Notes: a model not told the origin generated them from the letters alone. 64,000 nucleotides of DNA from Acetobacter ascendens (GCF_001766235.1 NZ_CP015164.1:2259001-2323000), one strand, 5' to 3'. Shown: positions 1-9,642, counted from the stretch's first letter. Translations and numbers: made by a program.

Positions 1-1
1 A

Positions 2-124
2 CTTGTTTCTGCTGTGCCTGCTGCCCTCCCTCGCACGTTTTTCGGGCATTACGGGCAGGCTGTTCCTTTACTACTCTGTGCGTTGCTGATGTTGGGAGCA
101 TGTATCCGGCGCAGCAAAGCCTAA
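2..124 (+). CDS. lnt: Apolipoprotein N-acyltransferase, C-terminal end (partial)
   Basis: An open frame runs in from the left edge and stops at TAA 122-124, giving 40 C-terminal residues. The residues TFFGHYGQAVPLLL, a following hydrophobic helix and a short basic end resemble the last periplasmic turn and final membrane helix of Lnt, which acylates the N-terminal cysteine of lipoproteins in the inner membrane. The XRE-type regulator downstream is a common neighbour of lnt in alphaproteobacteria, which supports the call. Only this tail is visible, so no catalytic residue can be checked, and another polytopic membrane protein is possible. Confidence 0.55.
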   Translation, partial: LVSAVPAALPRTFFGHYGQAVPLLLCALLMLGACIRRSKA

Positions 125-287
125 TTTTTCTTAATTTCCTGTTTACCGTTTTTTCAGTTTTATGGCGCAGTTCCCTTTTAAACAGGTATCTGCGCTGTTT
201 TTCTTTTGGAGGAGACGGCAAACATCTTTCTAAAATGTTAACCTTCTTAAGCATATTCCCTCGTGAAAGCAGGAAAAGTTTCGGGGC

Positions 288-782
288 GTGAAACATACGG
301 AGCAGGAACCGATCGACACCACCATGATCCAGCCTCTTGCTGCTGCCAGTGCTATTGATGCCCATGTTGGCAAGCGCATAAGACTACGCCGCACATTGTT
401 GGGACTTTCTCAGGAAAAACTGGGGGAAGCTTTAGGGATTACCTTCCAGCAGATCCAGAAATATGAACGTGGAGCAAACCGTGTTGGTGCTTCGCGATTG
501 TATCATATTGCCTGTGCGTTGGATGTGCCGATCAGCTTCTTTTTTGATGATATGCATCCTGCGGAAGCTGCTTCCAACAAACAGGCACATTTTTCGGAAA
601 CCCGCAAAAGCTTTGGTACAACATCGGATAAGAGTGTTACCGCTGCACCCGCAGCAGATGCAAAAACCATATTCAAAAAGCAGGAGACGCTGGAACTGGT
701 GCGCGCGTATTACAGTATTCCAGACGCCCAAATGCGCCGAAAAATTCTTGAGCTCATGCAAACAATGAGCGGCTCCAGATAA
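288..782 (+). CDS. XRE-family helix-turn-helix regulator
   Basis: This is a 164-residue DNA-binding protein. A Cro/CI-type helix-turn-helix lies at about residues 27-82, with the core GLSQEKLGEALGITFQQIQK followed by YERGANRVGASRLY. A disordered linker and a short C-terminal helical tail (about 125-160) follow. This layout is typical of the small HTH proteins found beside lnt and metK in alphaproteobacteria. The GTG at 288 is preceded by AGGAAAAG at 271-278. An in-frame ATG at 324 is the alternative start but lacks a clear ribosome site. Transcription ends at the strong hairpin immediately downstream. The regulated genes cannot be told from the sequence. Confidence 0.85.
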   Translation: MKHTEQEPIDTTMIQPLAAASAIDAHVGKRIRLRRTLLGLSQEKLGEALGITFQQIQKYERGANRVGASRLYHIACALDVPISFFFDDMHPAEAASNKQAHFSETRKSFGTTSDKSVTAAPAADAKTIFKKQETLELVRAYYSIPDAQMRRKILELMQTMSGSR

Positions 783-784
783 AC

Positions 785-813
785 AAAGGGCGGCCTTTAA
801 GGCCGCCCTTTTT
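785..813. terminator. Bidirectional rho-independent terminator
   Basis: A perfect 13-bp inverted repeat (785-797 with 799-811, working loop TTTAA) is flanked by A and T runs. It lies between the convergent XRE gene and the DUF2076 gene, and by symmetry it can stop transcription from both sides. Confidence 0.85.
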
Positions 814-823
814 AATGCGTGGA

Positions 824-1648
824 TCAGAAGCTCTGATCGTCTCCGCCACCCCAATCTCCACCAGCGTCTCCGGCATCTCCGCCCCAGTCAGAACTGTTTG
901 CGTCAAAATTCGGATCAGCGCTGGTGCCAGCACCACCAAACGGATCTGCGCCCGGTGCGCCTGCTGCCCCGGCTCCCGCATCACCATAATAATTGTTAAT
1001 GGTTTCTGTAGGGGCTGCACCGCCGCCCCATCCGGCATCACCGCCAGCCGCACCGGCATCATGATGCCCACTGAAAAGGCTGGTCAGCGCATTGGCTGCC
1101 ATCATGCCGCCCGCAACACCTGTTGCTGTGGAGAGTGCGCTGCCCAAAAAGCCCGAACCACCCTGAAACATGGAAGGGCGCATACCATAAGGCATAGGCT
1201 GTGGCTGATACTGCGGCGGCATAGGTGCTGCAGCAGGGCGGCCACCCCACCCCGGAGGAGCAGAGGTTGGTTGCGGTTGCGGCTGTGACTGCGGATTCTG
1301 CCCGCCACCAAATAGGCCACTAAAGAAGCCGCCAGATTTCTGCTGCCCGGCACCTTGCTGCTGTTGTGCCTGTTGCAAAGCCTGTTGGGCCTGCTGCAAC
1401 TGGAACTGAAGTTGCTGAATACGATTTTGCGCTTCTACCAACGCGACTTCCTGCACAACTGCCATCTGAGTGATGCGGTAACGCGCTTCCGGGTATTTCT
1501 GGAATTCCTGCGCAATAAACTGGTCTGCTTCCGGGTCTATCGGGGGCAGGTTGGGCCGCGTAGAGGGTACACTGGCAAAACCGCCCTGTGGTGCGCCGCT
1601 TACACGCGCAAAGAATTTTTCGATCAGATCGCGTTCGTCGTTATTCAT
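824..1648 (-). CDS. DUF2076 domain protein
   Basis: This 274-residue protein of unknown function matches the DUF2076 pattern. It has a conserved N-terminus (MNNDERDLIEKFF) with a helical region to about residue 70, then a glutamine-rich predicted coiled coil at about 75-110. A Pro/Gln/Gly-rich linker and a very acidic Gly/Ala/Asp-rich tail ending in DDQSF complete it. I chose the start at 1648 because GGAAGG lies six bases upstream; the longer frame to 1681 adds 11 residues without support. No signal peptide is visible. Family members are sometimes described as periplasmic ligand-binding sensors, but nothing here demonstrates that. It stands alone between two oppositely oriented units. Confidence 0.75.
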   Translation of the reverse strand: MNNDERDLIEKFFARVSGAPQGGFASVPSTRPNLPPIDPEADQFIAQEFQKYPEARYRITQMAVVQEVALVEAQNRIQQLQFQLQQAQQALQQAQQQQGAGQQKSGGFFSGLFGGGQNPQSQPQPQPTSAPPGWGGRPAAAPMPPQYQPQPMPYGMRPSMFQGGSGFLGSALSTATGVAGGMMAANALTSLFSGHHDAGAAGGDAGWGGGAAPTETINNYYGDAGAGAAGAPGADPFGGAGTSADPNFDANSSDWGGDAGDAGGDWGGGDDQSF

Positions 1649-1885
1649 CCCATACCTTCCCTGCCCTTTAGGGCCTAACACTGGCGGCTATAGCTTTTAT
1701 TTTACGCCAACACTCTGTCCAAGATGTGGCGCGGATACAAGCGTGATGCAAGAAGCCCTGCGCAGGAAGAATTGCACCATGGCCTGCCTTCTCTTCCGGT
1801 TCGGCGCATGGGGCTGTATGGTGTGCCCGCACGCAGTATGTATGAGCTGTATTATAACCTAACCTACCGGAGTAGCACCCTGATC

Positions 1886-2770
1886 ATGGACCCGGCGTCT
1901 CCCCGCCCCACTGAGCGGCCTCTTTCCTTTCAGGATCTTATCCTGACCCTTCACCAGTTCTGGTCCAAACAGGGATGCGCCATTCTCCAGCCCTATGATC
2001 AGGAAATTGGCGCGGGCACCCTTTCCCCCCACACCACCTTGCGTGCACTTGGCAGCAAGCCGTGGAAAGCGGCCTATGTACAGCCCTGCCGCCGCCCGTC
2101 TGATGGCCGGTATGGGGAAAACCCAAACCGCTTGCAGCACTATTATCAGTATCAGGTTCTGCTTAAGCCCTCGCCGGAAGAAAGCCAGAAACTGCTGCTG
2201 GACAGCTACCGCGCTATCGGGATTGACCCGGAACTGCACGATATCCGCTTTGTGGAAGATGACTGGGAAAACCCCACCATCGGCGCATGGGGCCTTGGCT
2301 GGGAAGTCTGGTGCGATGGCATGGAAGTCACGCAGTTTACGTACTTCCAGCAGGTCGGCGGTATTCCCGTAACCCTGCCTTCTACCGAACTGACATACGG
2401 GCTGGAACGTCTGGCCATGTATGTGCAGGGCGTAGAGAACGTGTACGATCTGGATTACAATGGCGCGGGCCTGACCTACGGAGATGTATTCCTGCGGGCC
2501 GAGAAAGATTATTCCCGCCATAATTTTGAGCTGGCAAATACAGACCTGCTGTTCCAGCATTTTACAGATGCGGAAAAAGAAAGCGTTGCGCTGGCCGAAG
2601 CCGGTGTGGCCCAGCCTGCATATGACCAGTGCCTGAAGGCCAGCCATCTGTTCAATCTGCTGGATGCGCGCGGCGTTATCAGCGTGAGCGAACGTGCCGC
2701 CTATATTGCCCGAGTGCGTAATCTGGCCAAGCTATGCTGTGAAACCTGGCTGGCTGGCGAGGACAAGTAA
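1886..2770 (+). CDS. glyQ: Glycyl-tRNA synthetase alpha subunit
   Basis: GlyQ is the catalytic alpha subunit of the bacterial alpha2beta2 glycyl-tRNA synthetase, which charges tRNA-Gly in the cytoplasm. From the ATG at 1886 it is 294 residues, the normal family length. It shows the family signatures [42 protein letters not shown] and [11 protein letters not shown] near the N-terminus and TYFQQVGG further on. The frame stays open 54 codons upstream, but that part does not resemble GlyQ. The stop is four bases from the glyS start, so the two subunits are cotranscribed and probably translated at a fixed ratio. Confidence 0.97.
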   Translation: MDPASPRPTERPLSFQDLILTLHQFWSKQGCAILQPYDQEIGAGTLSPHTTLRALGSKPWKAAYVQPCRRPSDGRYGENPNRLQHYYQYQVLLKPSPEESQKLLLDSYRAIGIDPELHDIRFVEDDWENPTIGAWGLGWEVWCDGMEVTQFTYFQQVGGIPVTLPSTELTYGLERLAMYVQGVENVYDLDYNGAGLTYGDVFLRAEKDYSRHNFELANTDLLFQHFTDAEKESVALAEAGVAQPAYDQCLKASHLFNLLDARGVISVSERAAYIARVRNLAKLCCETWLAGEDK

Positions 2771-2774
2771 GATA

Positions 2775-4835
2775 ATGCCCGAACTGCTGATAGAACTGTT
2801 CTCTGAAGAAATTCCGGCCCGCATGCAAAGTCAGGCAGGGGAAAACCTCCTGCGTTTGCTGACAGAAGCTTTGGCCCCACTGCATCCGCAGAATGCTGTG
2901 GCTGCCACTGGCCCGCGCCGTATTGCCGCCAGCCTGAACATTGATGCCACCGTACCCGGTCGCACGGTTTCTGAACGTGGCCCACGTGAAGGAGCGCCAG
3001 ACAAGGCGCTTGATGGCTTTACCCGCAAGCACGGCGTAACGCGCGATGCGCTCACGCTACAGAACGGGTTCTGGATTCTGGAACGTGAAGAGCCAGCCGT
3101 AAGCGCACAGGCCCATATTGCGGCTGTGCTGCCTGATCTGCTGCGGCGCTTCCCTTGGCCTAAATCCATGCGTTGGGGAGCAGGCAGCAGCTTTACATGG
3201 GTGCGCCCGCTGCGCCGTATTTTGTGCATTCTGGATGGTGAAACCGTGCCGTTCTCCCTCGCTCAGGGTGAAGATAACGGCCACAATCTGGTGGCTGCCA
3301 ACCTTACGGAAGGCCATCGCTTCCTCAACCCCGGTGCTGTGGCTGTTTCTAGCGCTGTGGAATGGCGGAAAACCCTACATGATCGCCATGTGATGGTGGA
3401 TGCCGCAGAACGCCGCAAAACCATTACAGAAGGACTGAACACACTCGCAGCCTCCGAAGGATTGCAGATTGTGCCAGATGCCGGGCTAGTGGATGAAGTA
3501 GCTGGTTTGGTGGAATGGCCTGTGCCGTTCCTTGGCCAGATTGATGCGCAGTTTATGGAACTGCCTGCTGAAGTGATGCAGGTTTCCATGCGTGTGAACC
3601 AGCGCTACTTTGCCCTGCGCAACAGCGATGGTACGGCCGCGCCGCGCTTTGCTTTTGTGGCCAACATTGTACCGGCAGATGATGGCACGCTTATTGTTAC
3701 CGGTAATGAACGCGTGCTACGTGCCCGCTTTGCAGATGCCCGCCACTTCTGGGATCTGGACCGCAAGCAAACACTAGCTTCCCGCCTGAAGGCACTGGAT
3801 TCCATCACCTTCCATGCCAGCCTAGGCTCTCAGGGGGATCGCACGCGCCGCATGGTGCGTCTGGCCGGCATTCTGGCCGACATGGTGGGTGCCCCAAAGG
3901 CCGATTGCGAACGCGCAGCCGAGCTGAGTAAAACAGACCTGACAACCGGCATGGTTGGGGAGTTCCCTGAACTTCAGGGCGTGATGGGGGGCTACTACGC
4001 CAAGCATGATGGCGAAAGCGCTGCTGTGGCGCAGGCCATTAGCGAGCAATACACCCCACGCGGCCTCGGTGATTCGGTGCCGACTGCGCCGGTTTCCGTT
4101 GTGCTGGGGCTGGCTGACCGCATTGATATGCTGGTGGCTTTCTTTGCCGCTGGTGAAAAACCTTCCGGTTCGGGAGATCCGTTCGGTCTGCGCCGCGCAG
4201 CCTTGGGTGTTATCCGCCTGATCCGTGAAAACAATCTACGGCTTGATCTGGTGCACCTGTTTGTTCTGGCCGCCGAAGCTCTGCCTGCTGATTTGCAGGA
4301 TGCGCCTGATCTGGATCTGCTGCCTCAGTTCATTGCCGAACGTCTGCGCGTGCAGGTGCGCTCTGAAGGTGCGCGGCATGATTGTCTGGCCGCCATTTCC
4401 GTTGATAATTCCGATACGGACATCGTGCGCCTGCTGGCCCGTGCCCATGCCTTGCAAGACATGCTGGAAACGGAAGACGGCAAAAACCTGCTGGCCGCCA
4501 CGCGCCGCGCTGCCAACATTCTGCGGATTGAAGACAAGAAAGACGGCCCGCACGAAGATACTCCAGACCCCGCCCTGTTCACGCAGGATGAGGAACGCGC
4601 CCTGTTTGATGCGCTGGAACGTGTGGAACCCGCCGTGGAAAAGGACTTTGCCGCCGAACGCTTTACCGATGCCATGCGTGAAGCCGCCAGCCTGCGTGAA
4701 CCGCTGGATAAGTTCTTTGAAGTGGTAACGGTAAATTCCCCAGAGCCAGAACTACGGCTTAACCGCCTAAAGCTGCTTTCCCGCGTTGTGCGTATGATGC
4801 GGCTGATTGCAGATTTCAGCCAGATTGAGGGCTAA
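2775..4835 (+). CDS. glyS: Glycyl-tRNA synthetase beta subunit
   Basis: GlyS is the beta subunit of the tetrameric glycyl-tRNA synthetase and carries tRNA-recognition and anticodon-binding domains. The 686 residues begin with the typical MPELLIELFSEEIPAR, followed by SMRWG, MRVNQRYFAL and an HD-like core (LSKTDLTTGMVGEFPELQG). GDPFGLRRAALG lies in the C-terminal half. The end resembles the DALR anticodon-binding domain (FFEVVTVNSP, RLKLLSRV). The start sits four bases after the glyQ stop with GAGG just upstream, which argues for coupled translation. Length and motifs are complete. Confidence 0.97.
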   Translation: MPELLIELFSEEIPARMQSQAGENLLRLLTEALAPLHPQNAVAATGPRRIAASLNIDATVPGRTVSERGPREGAPDKALDGFTRKHGVTRDALTLQNGFWILEREEPAVSAQAHIAAVLPDLLRRFPWPKSMRWGAGSSFTWVRPLRRILCILDGETVPFSLAQGEDNGHNLVAANLTEGHRFLNPGAVAVSSAVEWRKTLHDRHVMVDAAERRKTITEGLNTLAASEGLQIVPDAGLVDEVAGLVEWPVPFLGQIDAQFMELPAEVMQVSMRVNQRYFALRNSDGTAAPRFAFVANIVPADDGTLIVTGNERVLRARFADARHFWDLDRKQTLASRLKALDSITFHASLGSQGDRTRRMVRLAGILADMVGAPKADCERAAELSKTDLTTGMVGEFPELQGVMGGYYAKHDGESAAVAQAISEQYTPRGLGDSVPTAPVSVVLGLADRIDMLVAFFAAGEKPSGSGDPFGLRRAALGVIRLIRENNLRLDLVHLFVLAAEALPADLQDAPDLDLLPQFIAERLRVQVRSEGARHDCLAAISVDNSDTDIVRLLARAHALQDMLETEDGKNLLAATRRAANILRIEDKKDGPHEDTPDPALFTQDEERALFDALERVEPAVEKDFAAERFTDAMREAASLREPLDKFFEVVTVNSPEPELRLNRLKLLSRVVRMMRLIADFSQIEG

Positions 4836-4850
4836 TCCCTCACATCTCTT

Positions 4851-4890
4851 TAACGTGGCTTGCTGCATGTAACCGCAACAAGTCACGTTA
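4851..4890. terminator. Hairpin downstream of glyS
   Basis: A 12-bp stem (4851-4862 with 4879-4890, one G-U pair) with a 16-base loop lies 15 bases after the glyS stop. There is no U-run, so it may be a weak terminator, an mRNA-stabilising hairpin or part of a larger structure. Confidence 0.4.
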
Positions 4891-5016
4891 AATTCTGCCC
4901 GCAAAAACCCCACACAATGCGTTGCACGCAGGCGTGTAGCTGATACCTGCAAAAAGCATAGTGTCTGCTCCAATACTCTTTTAGACAGGCATTAACCTTT
5001 CTCCGGCAAGATAAAG

Positions 5017-5042
5017 CCGGAACTGGTTTTTTCCGGTTTTTT
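5017..5042 (+). terminator. Rho-independent terminator of glyQS
   Basis: The stem CCGGAA/TTCCGG (5017-5022 with 5031-5036) is followed by six Ts. It ends 15 bases before the ATG of the next gene, so that gene's promoter must overlap it. It could alternatively act as a leader hairpin for the transporter. Confidence 0.6.
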
Positions 5043-5057
5043 GCATGGTAGAATAGA

Positions 5058-6014
5058 ATGACGTCTTCCCGCTCTCTCACACTTGGTGTGCTTAATGGTA
5101 TGGGAAGCGGTGCATTATGGGGCACTGTATTTATTGTTCCCCTGCTTCTGCATGATTTTACATCACTACAAATGACAGCCGGGCGTTACATTGTTTACGG
5201 CCTGATCTCTCTGGCCTTGCTGTTGCCCCGCTGGAACATTCTTAAAAACATTCTGGGAAAAGCCGAGTGGATTGCGCTCATCCGCTTATCCGTTCTGGGC
5301 AATGTTCTGTATTACATTCTGCTTTCCACCGCCATTACAACCGTAGGCGGCCCCGTAACCACGCTTATTATTGGATTTCTACCCATTGCTGTGCTGGTTA
5401 TGGGTATCCGGGCAGGCAGCAGTATCCATATTAAACAGATTGCCGCCCCGATGAGCTTAAGCGTTATTGGCATTCTGCTTATTGTTTCACGCAGTTTTAC
5501 GGCTCATGCAGCAGCTACTCCGGCGCATTCGGTTGCTTTTTCCACTCAGGTTATTGGATTGTTGTGTGCTGTAGGGGCTTTGGCATCATGGACATTGTAT
5601 GCTGTTGAAAACACACGCTGGCTGTTAAAAACCTCTACCGTGAGCGACCATGACTGGTCTCTGCTTACAGGCGTTGTTACTGGCGCACTGGCCCTTGTGC
5701 TGGTTATTCCCGCTTTTGTTTTTCAGGCTGCGCCCCATGCTTGGCTAGATTGGGCACGTTTTTGGGGAGTATGCAGCACTACGGCTCTTTTGGCTTCTGT
5801 GGTGGCCAACGGGTTATGGAACCGAGCCTCCCGCCTGCTGCCGCTAACGCTTTCTGGGCAAATGATTATTTTTGAAACGCTGTTTGCCCTGCTTTACAGC
5901 TTTGTATGGGCGCACCGTTGGCCCAGCCTTGTAGAATTTTGTGCTATTATCTGCCTGATAACAGGTGTGCTGTGGTGCACGGCAGCCCACCGCAACACCA
6001 CACAACACATCTGA
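5058..6014 (+). CDS. EamA-family (DMT superfamily) transporter
   Basis: This 318-residue inner-membrane protein has about ten hydrophobic segments arranged as two EamA-like halves. The first half begins VLNGMGSGALWGTVFIVPLL. The second starts around residue 165 (VGALASWTLYAVEN) and ends with VEFCAIICLITGVLWC. Family members export or exchange small metabolites such as amino acids or their analogues; the substrate cannot be predicted here. The gene is monocistronic, lying between the glyQS terminator and a convergent small gene. No strong Shine-Dalgarno sequence is seen (GTAGAATAG precedes the ATG). Confidence 0.82.
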   Translation: MTSSRSLTLGVLNGMGSGALWGTVFIVPLLLHDFTSLQMTAGRYIVYGLISLALLLPRWNILKNILGKAEWIALIRLSVLGNVLYYILLSTAITTVGGPVTTLIIGFLPIAVLVMGIRAGSSIHIKQIAAPMSLSVIGILLIVSRSFTAHAAATPAHSVAFSTQVIGLLCAVGALASWTLYAVENTRWLLKTSTVSDHDWSLLTGVVTGALALVLVIPAFVFQAAPHAWLDWARFWGVCSTTALLASVVANGLWNRASRLLPLTLSGQMIIFETLFALLYSFVWAHRWPSLVEFCAIICLITGVLWCTAAHRNTTQHI

Positions 6015-6027
6015 ATAAAGGCTAAAA

Positions 6028-6198
6028 TCAGGTTCGGGGCGTGCGGCCAAAAAAGAGGCTGATCACCAGCAGCACTACAAACACAAACAGCAGAATTTTA
6101 GCTATTTCTGTAAAGTTACCTGCCGCGCCAGAAAACCCGAATATGGATGCCAGAAGGGCAAAAATTAGAAAAATCAGAACCCAGCGTAAAATAGCCAT
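6028..6198 (-). CDS. DUF1328 small membrane protein
   Basis: This 56-residue protein is too short for most ORF lists. It begins MAILRWVLIFLIFALLASIF, has a short polar hinge containing GFSGAAGNFTEIAK, then a second hydrophobic helix and the basic end GRTPRT. Two transmembrane helices with a W near the start and a G-rich turn match the DUF1328 family (related to YtjA), whose role is unknown. GGGAGAAAG lies a few bases upstream of the ATG, as expected for a translated gene. It converges on the EamA gene, with 13 bases between the stops. Confidence 0.85.
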   Translation of the reverse strand: MAILRWVLIFLIFALLASIFGFSGAAGNFTEIAKILLFVFVVLLVISLFFGRTPRT

Positions 6199-6271
6199 CT
6201 ACTTTCTCCCTTCCGCCACACGTCAACACGTATGACTGTTAGTGCCCTGTAGTAGAAAGGCTAACGCACAA

Positions 6272-6301
6272 AAGCGGCAACAGTTTGCTATTACCGCTTT
6301 G
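6272..6301. terminator. Weak hairpin between two minus-strand genes
   Basis: AAAGCGG/CCGCTTT pair across a 16-base loop. It lies downstream of the exported-protein gene on the minus strand, before the DUF1328 gene. No clear U-run follows, so the terminator call is tentative. Confidence 0.3.
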
Positions 6302-6330
6302 AGCTTAAGCTATACGCCTATAGGGCGGCT

Positions 6331-7089
6331 TTAGTGTTCTTCTGCTCCGGGAATAATATCGTAAGCAGGGCTACCGGCAGGCGGCCCGGGTGGCGGGGCA
6401 TCACCCACAGCAATGCCCACCATTTTTTCGGTTGAAGCACCAATTTCTCGCGCATCAATAGCTGTGCCCAGTTCACCACTGCTGCCTGTGCCAACAGCAT
6501 AGAGCATTTGCCCCGGTGTAAGCAGGTTAGCCACACGCGCTGCTTCACGCGGGGCAATGCAGACAACGGAGTGATCCTTAAGAATCACGCCCGAAAGCTC
6601 CCCGTTGGCATTGTAAAGCTGCTGCCAGATTTCGCCATGCAGCACCAAATCTGGACCAGCAATCATTTCTGTAGAATGCACGGGCATGGCAATAAAGTTA
6701 TCCTGCATGCCACGGCCACGCGGACTGGTAATTCCAAATGCCCGGATAATAGGCAGTGTACGGCCTTTTAACCCGCGGATGGAAATAGCATCCCCCGGTT
6801 TAACCAGCCCAGCCAATGCGTGCGTTTGTTCAGGAGAAACAAAAACCTGCGTGCCATCTTCCAGCACCAGCCCAAACACACCACCATGCGGAGAAGGCAG
6901 AAACTGCGCGACCTTGCCGCTAAAGGAAGGCAAGCCAGAAAGATCATACACACCATCTGCCTGCTTTTCTGTGTGTGTCTGCCTAGCAGAAAAGGACTCT
7001 GCCTTGGTGGCAGGCGTTTTATGTGCTGGCGCGGCTACAGCCACGGAAGACACGAATAATGCAGCAGACAAAGAAAGCAGATAGCGCAT
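6331..7089 (-). CDS. Exported protein with duplicated beta-rich module, function unknown
   Basis: From the ATG at 7089 this is 252 residues. The start was chosen because it opens a clean signal peptide (MRYLLSLSAALFVSSVAVAA, cleavage near AAPA). The mature part holds two similar segments of about 50 residues. The first contains GKVAQFLPSPHGG, GLVLEDGTQVFVSP and LVKPGDAISIRG. The second contains GEIWQQLYNANGE, GVILKDHSVVCIAP and LLTPGQMLYAVG. Each reads as G-x-(V/I), then G-(L/V)-x-L-(E/K)-D, then a P-G turn, which suggests an OB-like or SH3-like beta fold in duplicate. The C-terminus is proline-rich. I recognise no family; a periplasmic location is likely. Confidence 0.7.
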   Translation of the reverse strand: MRYLLSLSAALFVSSVAVAAPAHKTPATKAESFSARQTHTEKQADGVYDLSGLPSFSGKVAQFLPSPHGGVFGLVLEDGTQVFVSPEQTHALAGLVKPGDAISIRGLKGRTLPIIRAFGITSPRGRGMQDNFIAMPVHSTEMIAGPDLVLHGEIWQQLYNANGELSGVILKDHSVVCIAPREAARVANLLTPGQMLYAVGTGSSGELGTAIDAREIGASTEKMVGIAVGDAPPPGPPAGSPAYDIIPGAEEH

Positions 7090-7153
7090 AGCCCAACCGA
7101 TTATGAAACGCTGCCCCCGCCCATATGTGCACGGGGGACAGCATTGCGTGAGA

Positions 7154-7203
7154 TTCGTGGCCCTATTCTTTGCCACGAACTGTCATTCCCGCAAGAGCGG
7201 GAA
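7154..7203. terminator. Two tandem hairpins downstream of purH
   Basis: TTCGTGGC/GCCACGAA (7154-7161 with 7172-7179) and the near-perfect TTCCCGC-aaga-GCGGGAA (7186-7203) lie just past the purH stop on the minus strand. Neither has a U-run, so they may act as 3' stability structures or as weak termination signals. Confidence 0.4.
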
Positions 7204-7210
7204 AAGCGTG

Positions 7211-8788
7211 TCAGTGGCGGAAATGGCGCATACCAGTAAACACCATGGCAATACCGGCGGCATCTGCAGCGGCAATCACCTCATTATCACGGATGGAACC
7301 ACCGGGCTGGATAACTGCTGTGGCCCCAGCGGCAACAATGGTTTCCAGACCATCTGCAAACGGGAAGAACGCATCAGATGCTGCAACAGAACCCTGCGTA
7401 AGCGGTGTGTCCTGCCCGGCTGCCTTTGCGGCCTCACCACTTTTGGAAGCGGCAATACGAGCAGAATCCACGCGGCTCATCTGGCCAGCGCCAATGCCCA
7501 CCGTAGCGCCGCCCTTGGCATACACAATGGCGTTAGACTTAACGTGTTTGGCCACGCGGAATGCAAAAATCAGATCCTGCATTTCCTGTTCTGTCGGGGC
7601 GCGCTTTGTCACCACCTTCAGGCCTTCACGGCTGATCTGTCCGTTATCACGCGTTTGGGCCAGAAAACCACCGGCTACGGAACGCACCACAATGCCTTCT
7701 GCCGCAGGGTTAGGCAGACCACCGGTCAGCAGCAGGCGCAGGTTCTTTTTGCGGGACAGAAGCGCCTTGGCATCTTCTTCCGCATCCGGAGCCACAATTA
7801 CTTCCGTAAAGATGGTGGAAATCTTTTCTGCCGTAGCTGCATCCAGCGTGCGGTTAAGGGCCACAATGCCCCCAAAAGCAGAAACCGGATCGCACCGCAG
7901 GGCCTGATCCCACGCTGCTGTCAGTGAAGGTGCAACAGCCACGCCGCAGGGGTTGGCATGCTTTACAATCACAACGGCCGGGCTATCAAATTCGGCAACA
8001 GCCTCAAACGCAGCATCGGTATCATTGATGTTGTTGTAGGAGAGAGACTTGCCCTGCACCTGCTCAGCCGTCGCCACACCGGGGCGCACTGTGCCATCAC
8101 GATAGAAAGCGGCCTTCTGGTGCGGGTTTTCACCGTAGCGCAGAATTTCTGCACGCTGGCCAGCCATAATAAAGCGTTCAGGGAAAGGCTGCTGAGCCTG
8201 CTTGGCAAACCATGCGGCAATAGCGGCATCGTAAGCTGCAGTACGGGCATACGCAGCACCAGCATAGGCACGGCGTGTTTCCAGCGTGGTGCCACCATCG
8301 CCCAACGCATTAATCAGCCCTTCATACTGGGCTGGGTCTGTCAGCACCACCACATGAGCGTGATTTTTGGCTGCAGCGCGAATAAGTGCCGTGCCGCCGA
8401 TATCAATGTTTTCAATGCAGGTGTCTGCATCTGCGCCAGAGGCAACCGTTTTTTCAAACGGGTACAAATTTACAGCCACCAGATCGATCGGGCTAATGCC
8501 GTGCTCTTCCATCTGGGCTACATGGGCAGGCAGATCACGCCGGCCCAGAATGCCACCATGAATTTTGGGCACCAGTGTTTTCACCCGGCCATCCAGAATT
8601 TCGGGAAAGCCTGTGTAATCCGAAACTTCCGTAACAGGGATACCCGCATCGCGCAGCGCCTTGGCAGACCCCCCGGTAGAAAGAATTTCTGCCCCCTGCG
8701 CTGCAAGAGCACGGGCAAGATCAAGCAGACCCGTTTTATCGGAAACAGAAACAAGGGCACGACGGATAGGCAGCGTCGTCTGGCTCAT
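7211..8788 (-). CDS. purH: Bifunctional AICAR transformylase / IMP cyclohydrolase
   Basis: PurH performs the last two steps of de novo purine synthesis: formylation of AICAR with 10-formyl-THF, then ring closure to IMP. The protein is 525 residues, the usual length. The N-terminal cyclohydrolase domain begins [13 protein letters not shown], with [15 protein letters not shown] and [15 protein letters not shown]. The C-terminal transformylase has the catalytic KHANPCG motif and [19 protein letters not shown]. The start at 8788 has AAAGGT upstream on the minus strand; the longer frame lacks similarity. The gene lies downstream of trmB on the same strand, but a terminator separates them. Confidence 0.97.
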   Translation of the reverse strand: MSQTTLPIRRALVSVSDKTGLLDLARALAAQGAEILSTGGSAKALRDAGIPVTEVSDYTGFPEILDGRVKTLVPKIHGGILGRRDLPAHVAQMEEHGISPIDLVAVNLYPFEKTVASGADADTCIENIDIGGTALIRAAAKNHAHVVVLTDPAQYEGLINALGDGGTTLETRRAYAGAAYARTAAYDAAIAAWFAKQAQQPFPERFIMAGQRAEILRYGENPHQKAAFYRDGTVRPGVATAEQVQGKSLSYNNINDTDAAFEAVAEFDSPAVVIVKHANPCGVAVAPSLTAAWDQALRCDPVSAFGGIVALNRTLDAATAEKISTIFTEVIVAPDAEEDAKALLSRKKNLRLLLTGGLPNPAAEGIVVRSVAGGFLAQTRDNGQISREGLKVVTKRAPTEQEMQDLIFAFRVAKHVKSNAIVYAKGGATVGIGAGQMSRVDSARIAASKSGEAAKAAGQDTPLTQGSVAASDAFFPFADGLETIVAAGATAVIQPGGSIRDNEVIAAADAAGIAMVFTGMRHFRH

Positions 8789-8867
8789 AGCGGACCTTTC
8801 GCATGGCAAAAACGTAATGCGAGCTGATGAACCCACATGCCACATGCGGACCATCAACCGAGGGGTG

Positions 8868-8897
8868 AAAAACGACAAAACCCGCCTTAACGGCGGG
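8868..8897 (-). terminator. Terminator overlapping the trmB stop codon
   Basis: On the minus strand CCCGCC-gttaa-GGCGGG is followed by TTTTGTCGTTTTT. The 6-bp GC stem spans the TAA stop of trmB, so the last codons of the gene form the terminator. It separates metK-trmB from purH. Confidence 0.75.
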
Positions 8898-9624
8898 TAA
8901 ATGTCCAGTACATAGGCTGGCGGCCAGCAGCAATGGCCTTGGCCTCATACCGAGTGGGGAACCAGCCTTCTGGCCGGGTTAAAACGGGTTCGGGCGCTTC
9001 AAAGTAATCCTGTGCCGCCATCACTTCCTGCACCCACGCTTGATAGGTGGGATCATCACTGGCAACGCGCCACACGGCACCGGGCTTAAGCACGCGGGCA
9101 GCCAGCGCCACATTTTGTGGATGCACAAAGCGCCGCTTAGCATGGCGTGCCTTGGGCCACGGATCTGGAAACATCAGGAACAACCTGTCCAGACACGCAT
9201 CAGGCAGCACATTTAGCACCTGCCGGGCATCATCATCCCACAGCCGCAGCATTTCTGGCACGGGAGCAGTTGCTTCTTCCCCTACCGGCACAAGGCGGCT
9301 TAACAGGGAGCACAAACCGTTATGGAAAACTTCGGAGGCAATATACCCCACTTCGGGGTGTGCATTGGTTTGGGCAAGTACGTGCTCCCCCCCACCAAAG
9401 CCAACCTCAAACCAGATCTGTTCTGGCTTGTGGCCAAAAACAGAAGCCGGATCTGCCGCACGTTCTAGCGGAAAACGCATACGCGGCAGGGTTTCATCCA
9501 GCAGCCGTTCCTGACGGGGACGCAACGGATGCCCACGCTGGCGGCCATACAGCCGCTCTGGCGGGGGTTTAACATCTGTTACCACAGGCTGAGCATTTTC
9601 AGCCGAACCTTTTGCCTCCGCCAT
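8887..9624 (-). CDS. trmB: tRNA (guanine-N7)-methyltransferase
   Basis: TrmB places N7-methylguanosine at position 46 of tRNAs using S-adenosylmethionine. The protein is 245 residues. Its Rossmann methyltransferase fold shows [13 protein letters not shown] (SAM-binding motif I), then [22 protein letters not shown] (the family hallmark) and the [10 protein letters not shown] region. The N-terminal [12 protein letters not shown] stretch is also typical. The start lies 18 bases after the metK stop, so the enzyme is cotranscribed with the synthetase that makes its cofactor. The 3' end of the gene forms its own terminator. Confidence 0.95.
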   Translation of the reverse strand: MAEAKGSAENAQPVVTDVKPPPERLYGRQRGHPLRPRQERLLDETLPRMRFPLERAADPASVFGHKPEQIWFEVGFGGGEHVLAQTNAHPEVGYIASEVFHNGLCSLLSRLVPVGEEATAPVPEMLRLWDDDARQVLNVLPDACLDRLFLMFPDPWPKARHAKRRFVHPQNVALAARVLKPGAVWRVASDDPTYQAWVQEVMAAQDYFEAPEPVLTRPEGWFPTRYEAKAIAAGRQPMYWTFTRR

Positions 9625-9642
9625 GAACAGAACGCCCTAAAC

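Noticed and set aside
100..291. 63-codon open frame upstream of the XRE gene
   Set aside because: It overlaps the lnt tail, has no family resemblance and no ribosome site, and reads like AT-rich leader sequence.
7103..7927. Long open frame antisense to purH
   Set aside because: It is fully inside purH, is Cys/His-rich nonsense and has no start context.
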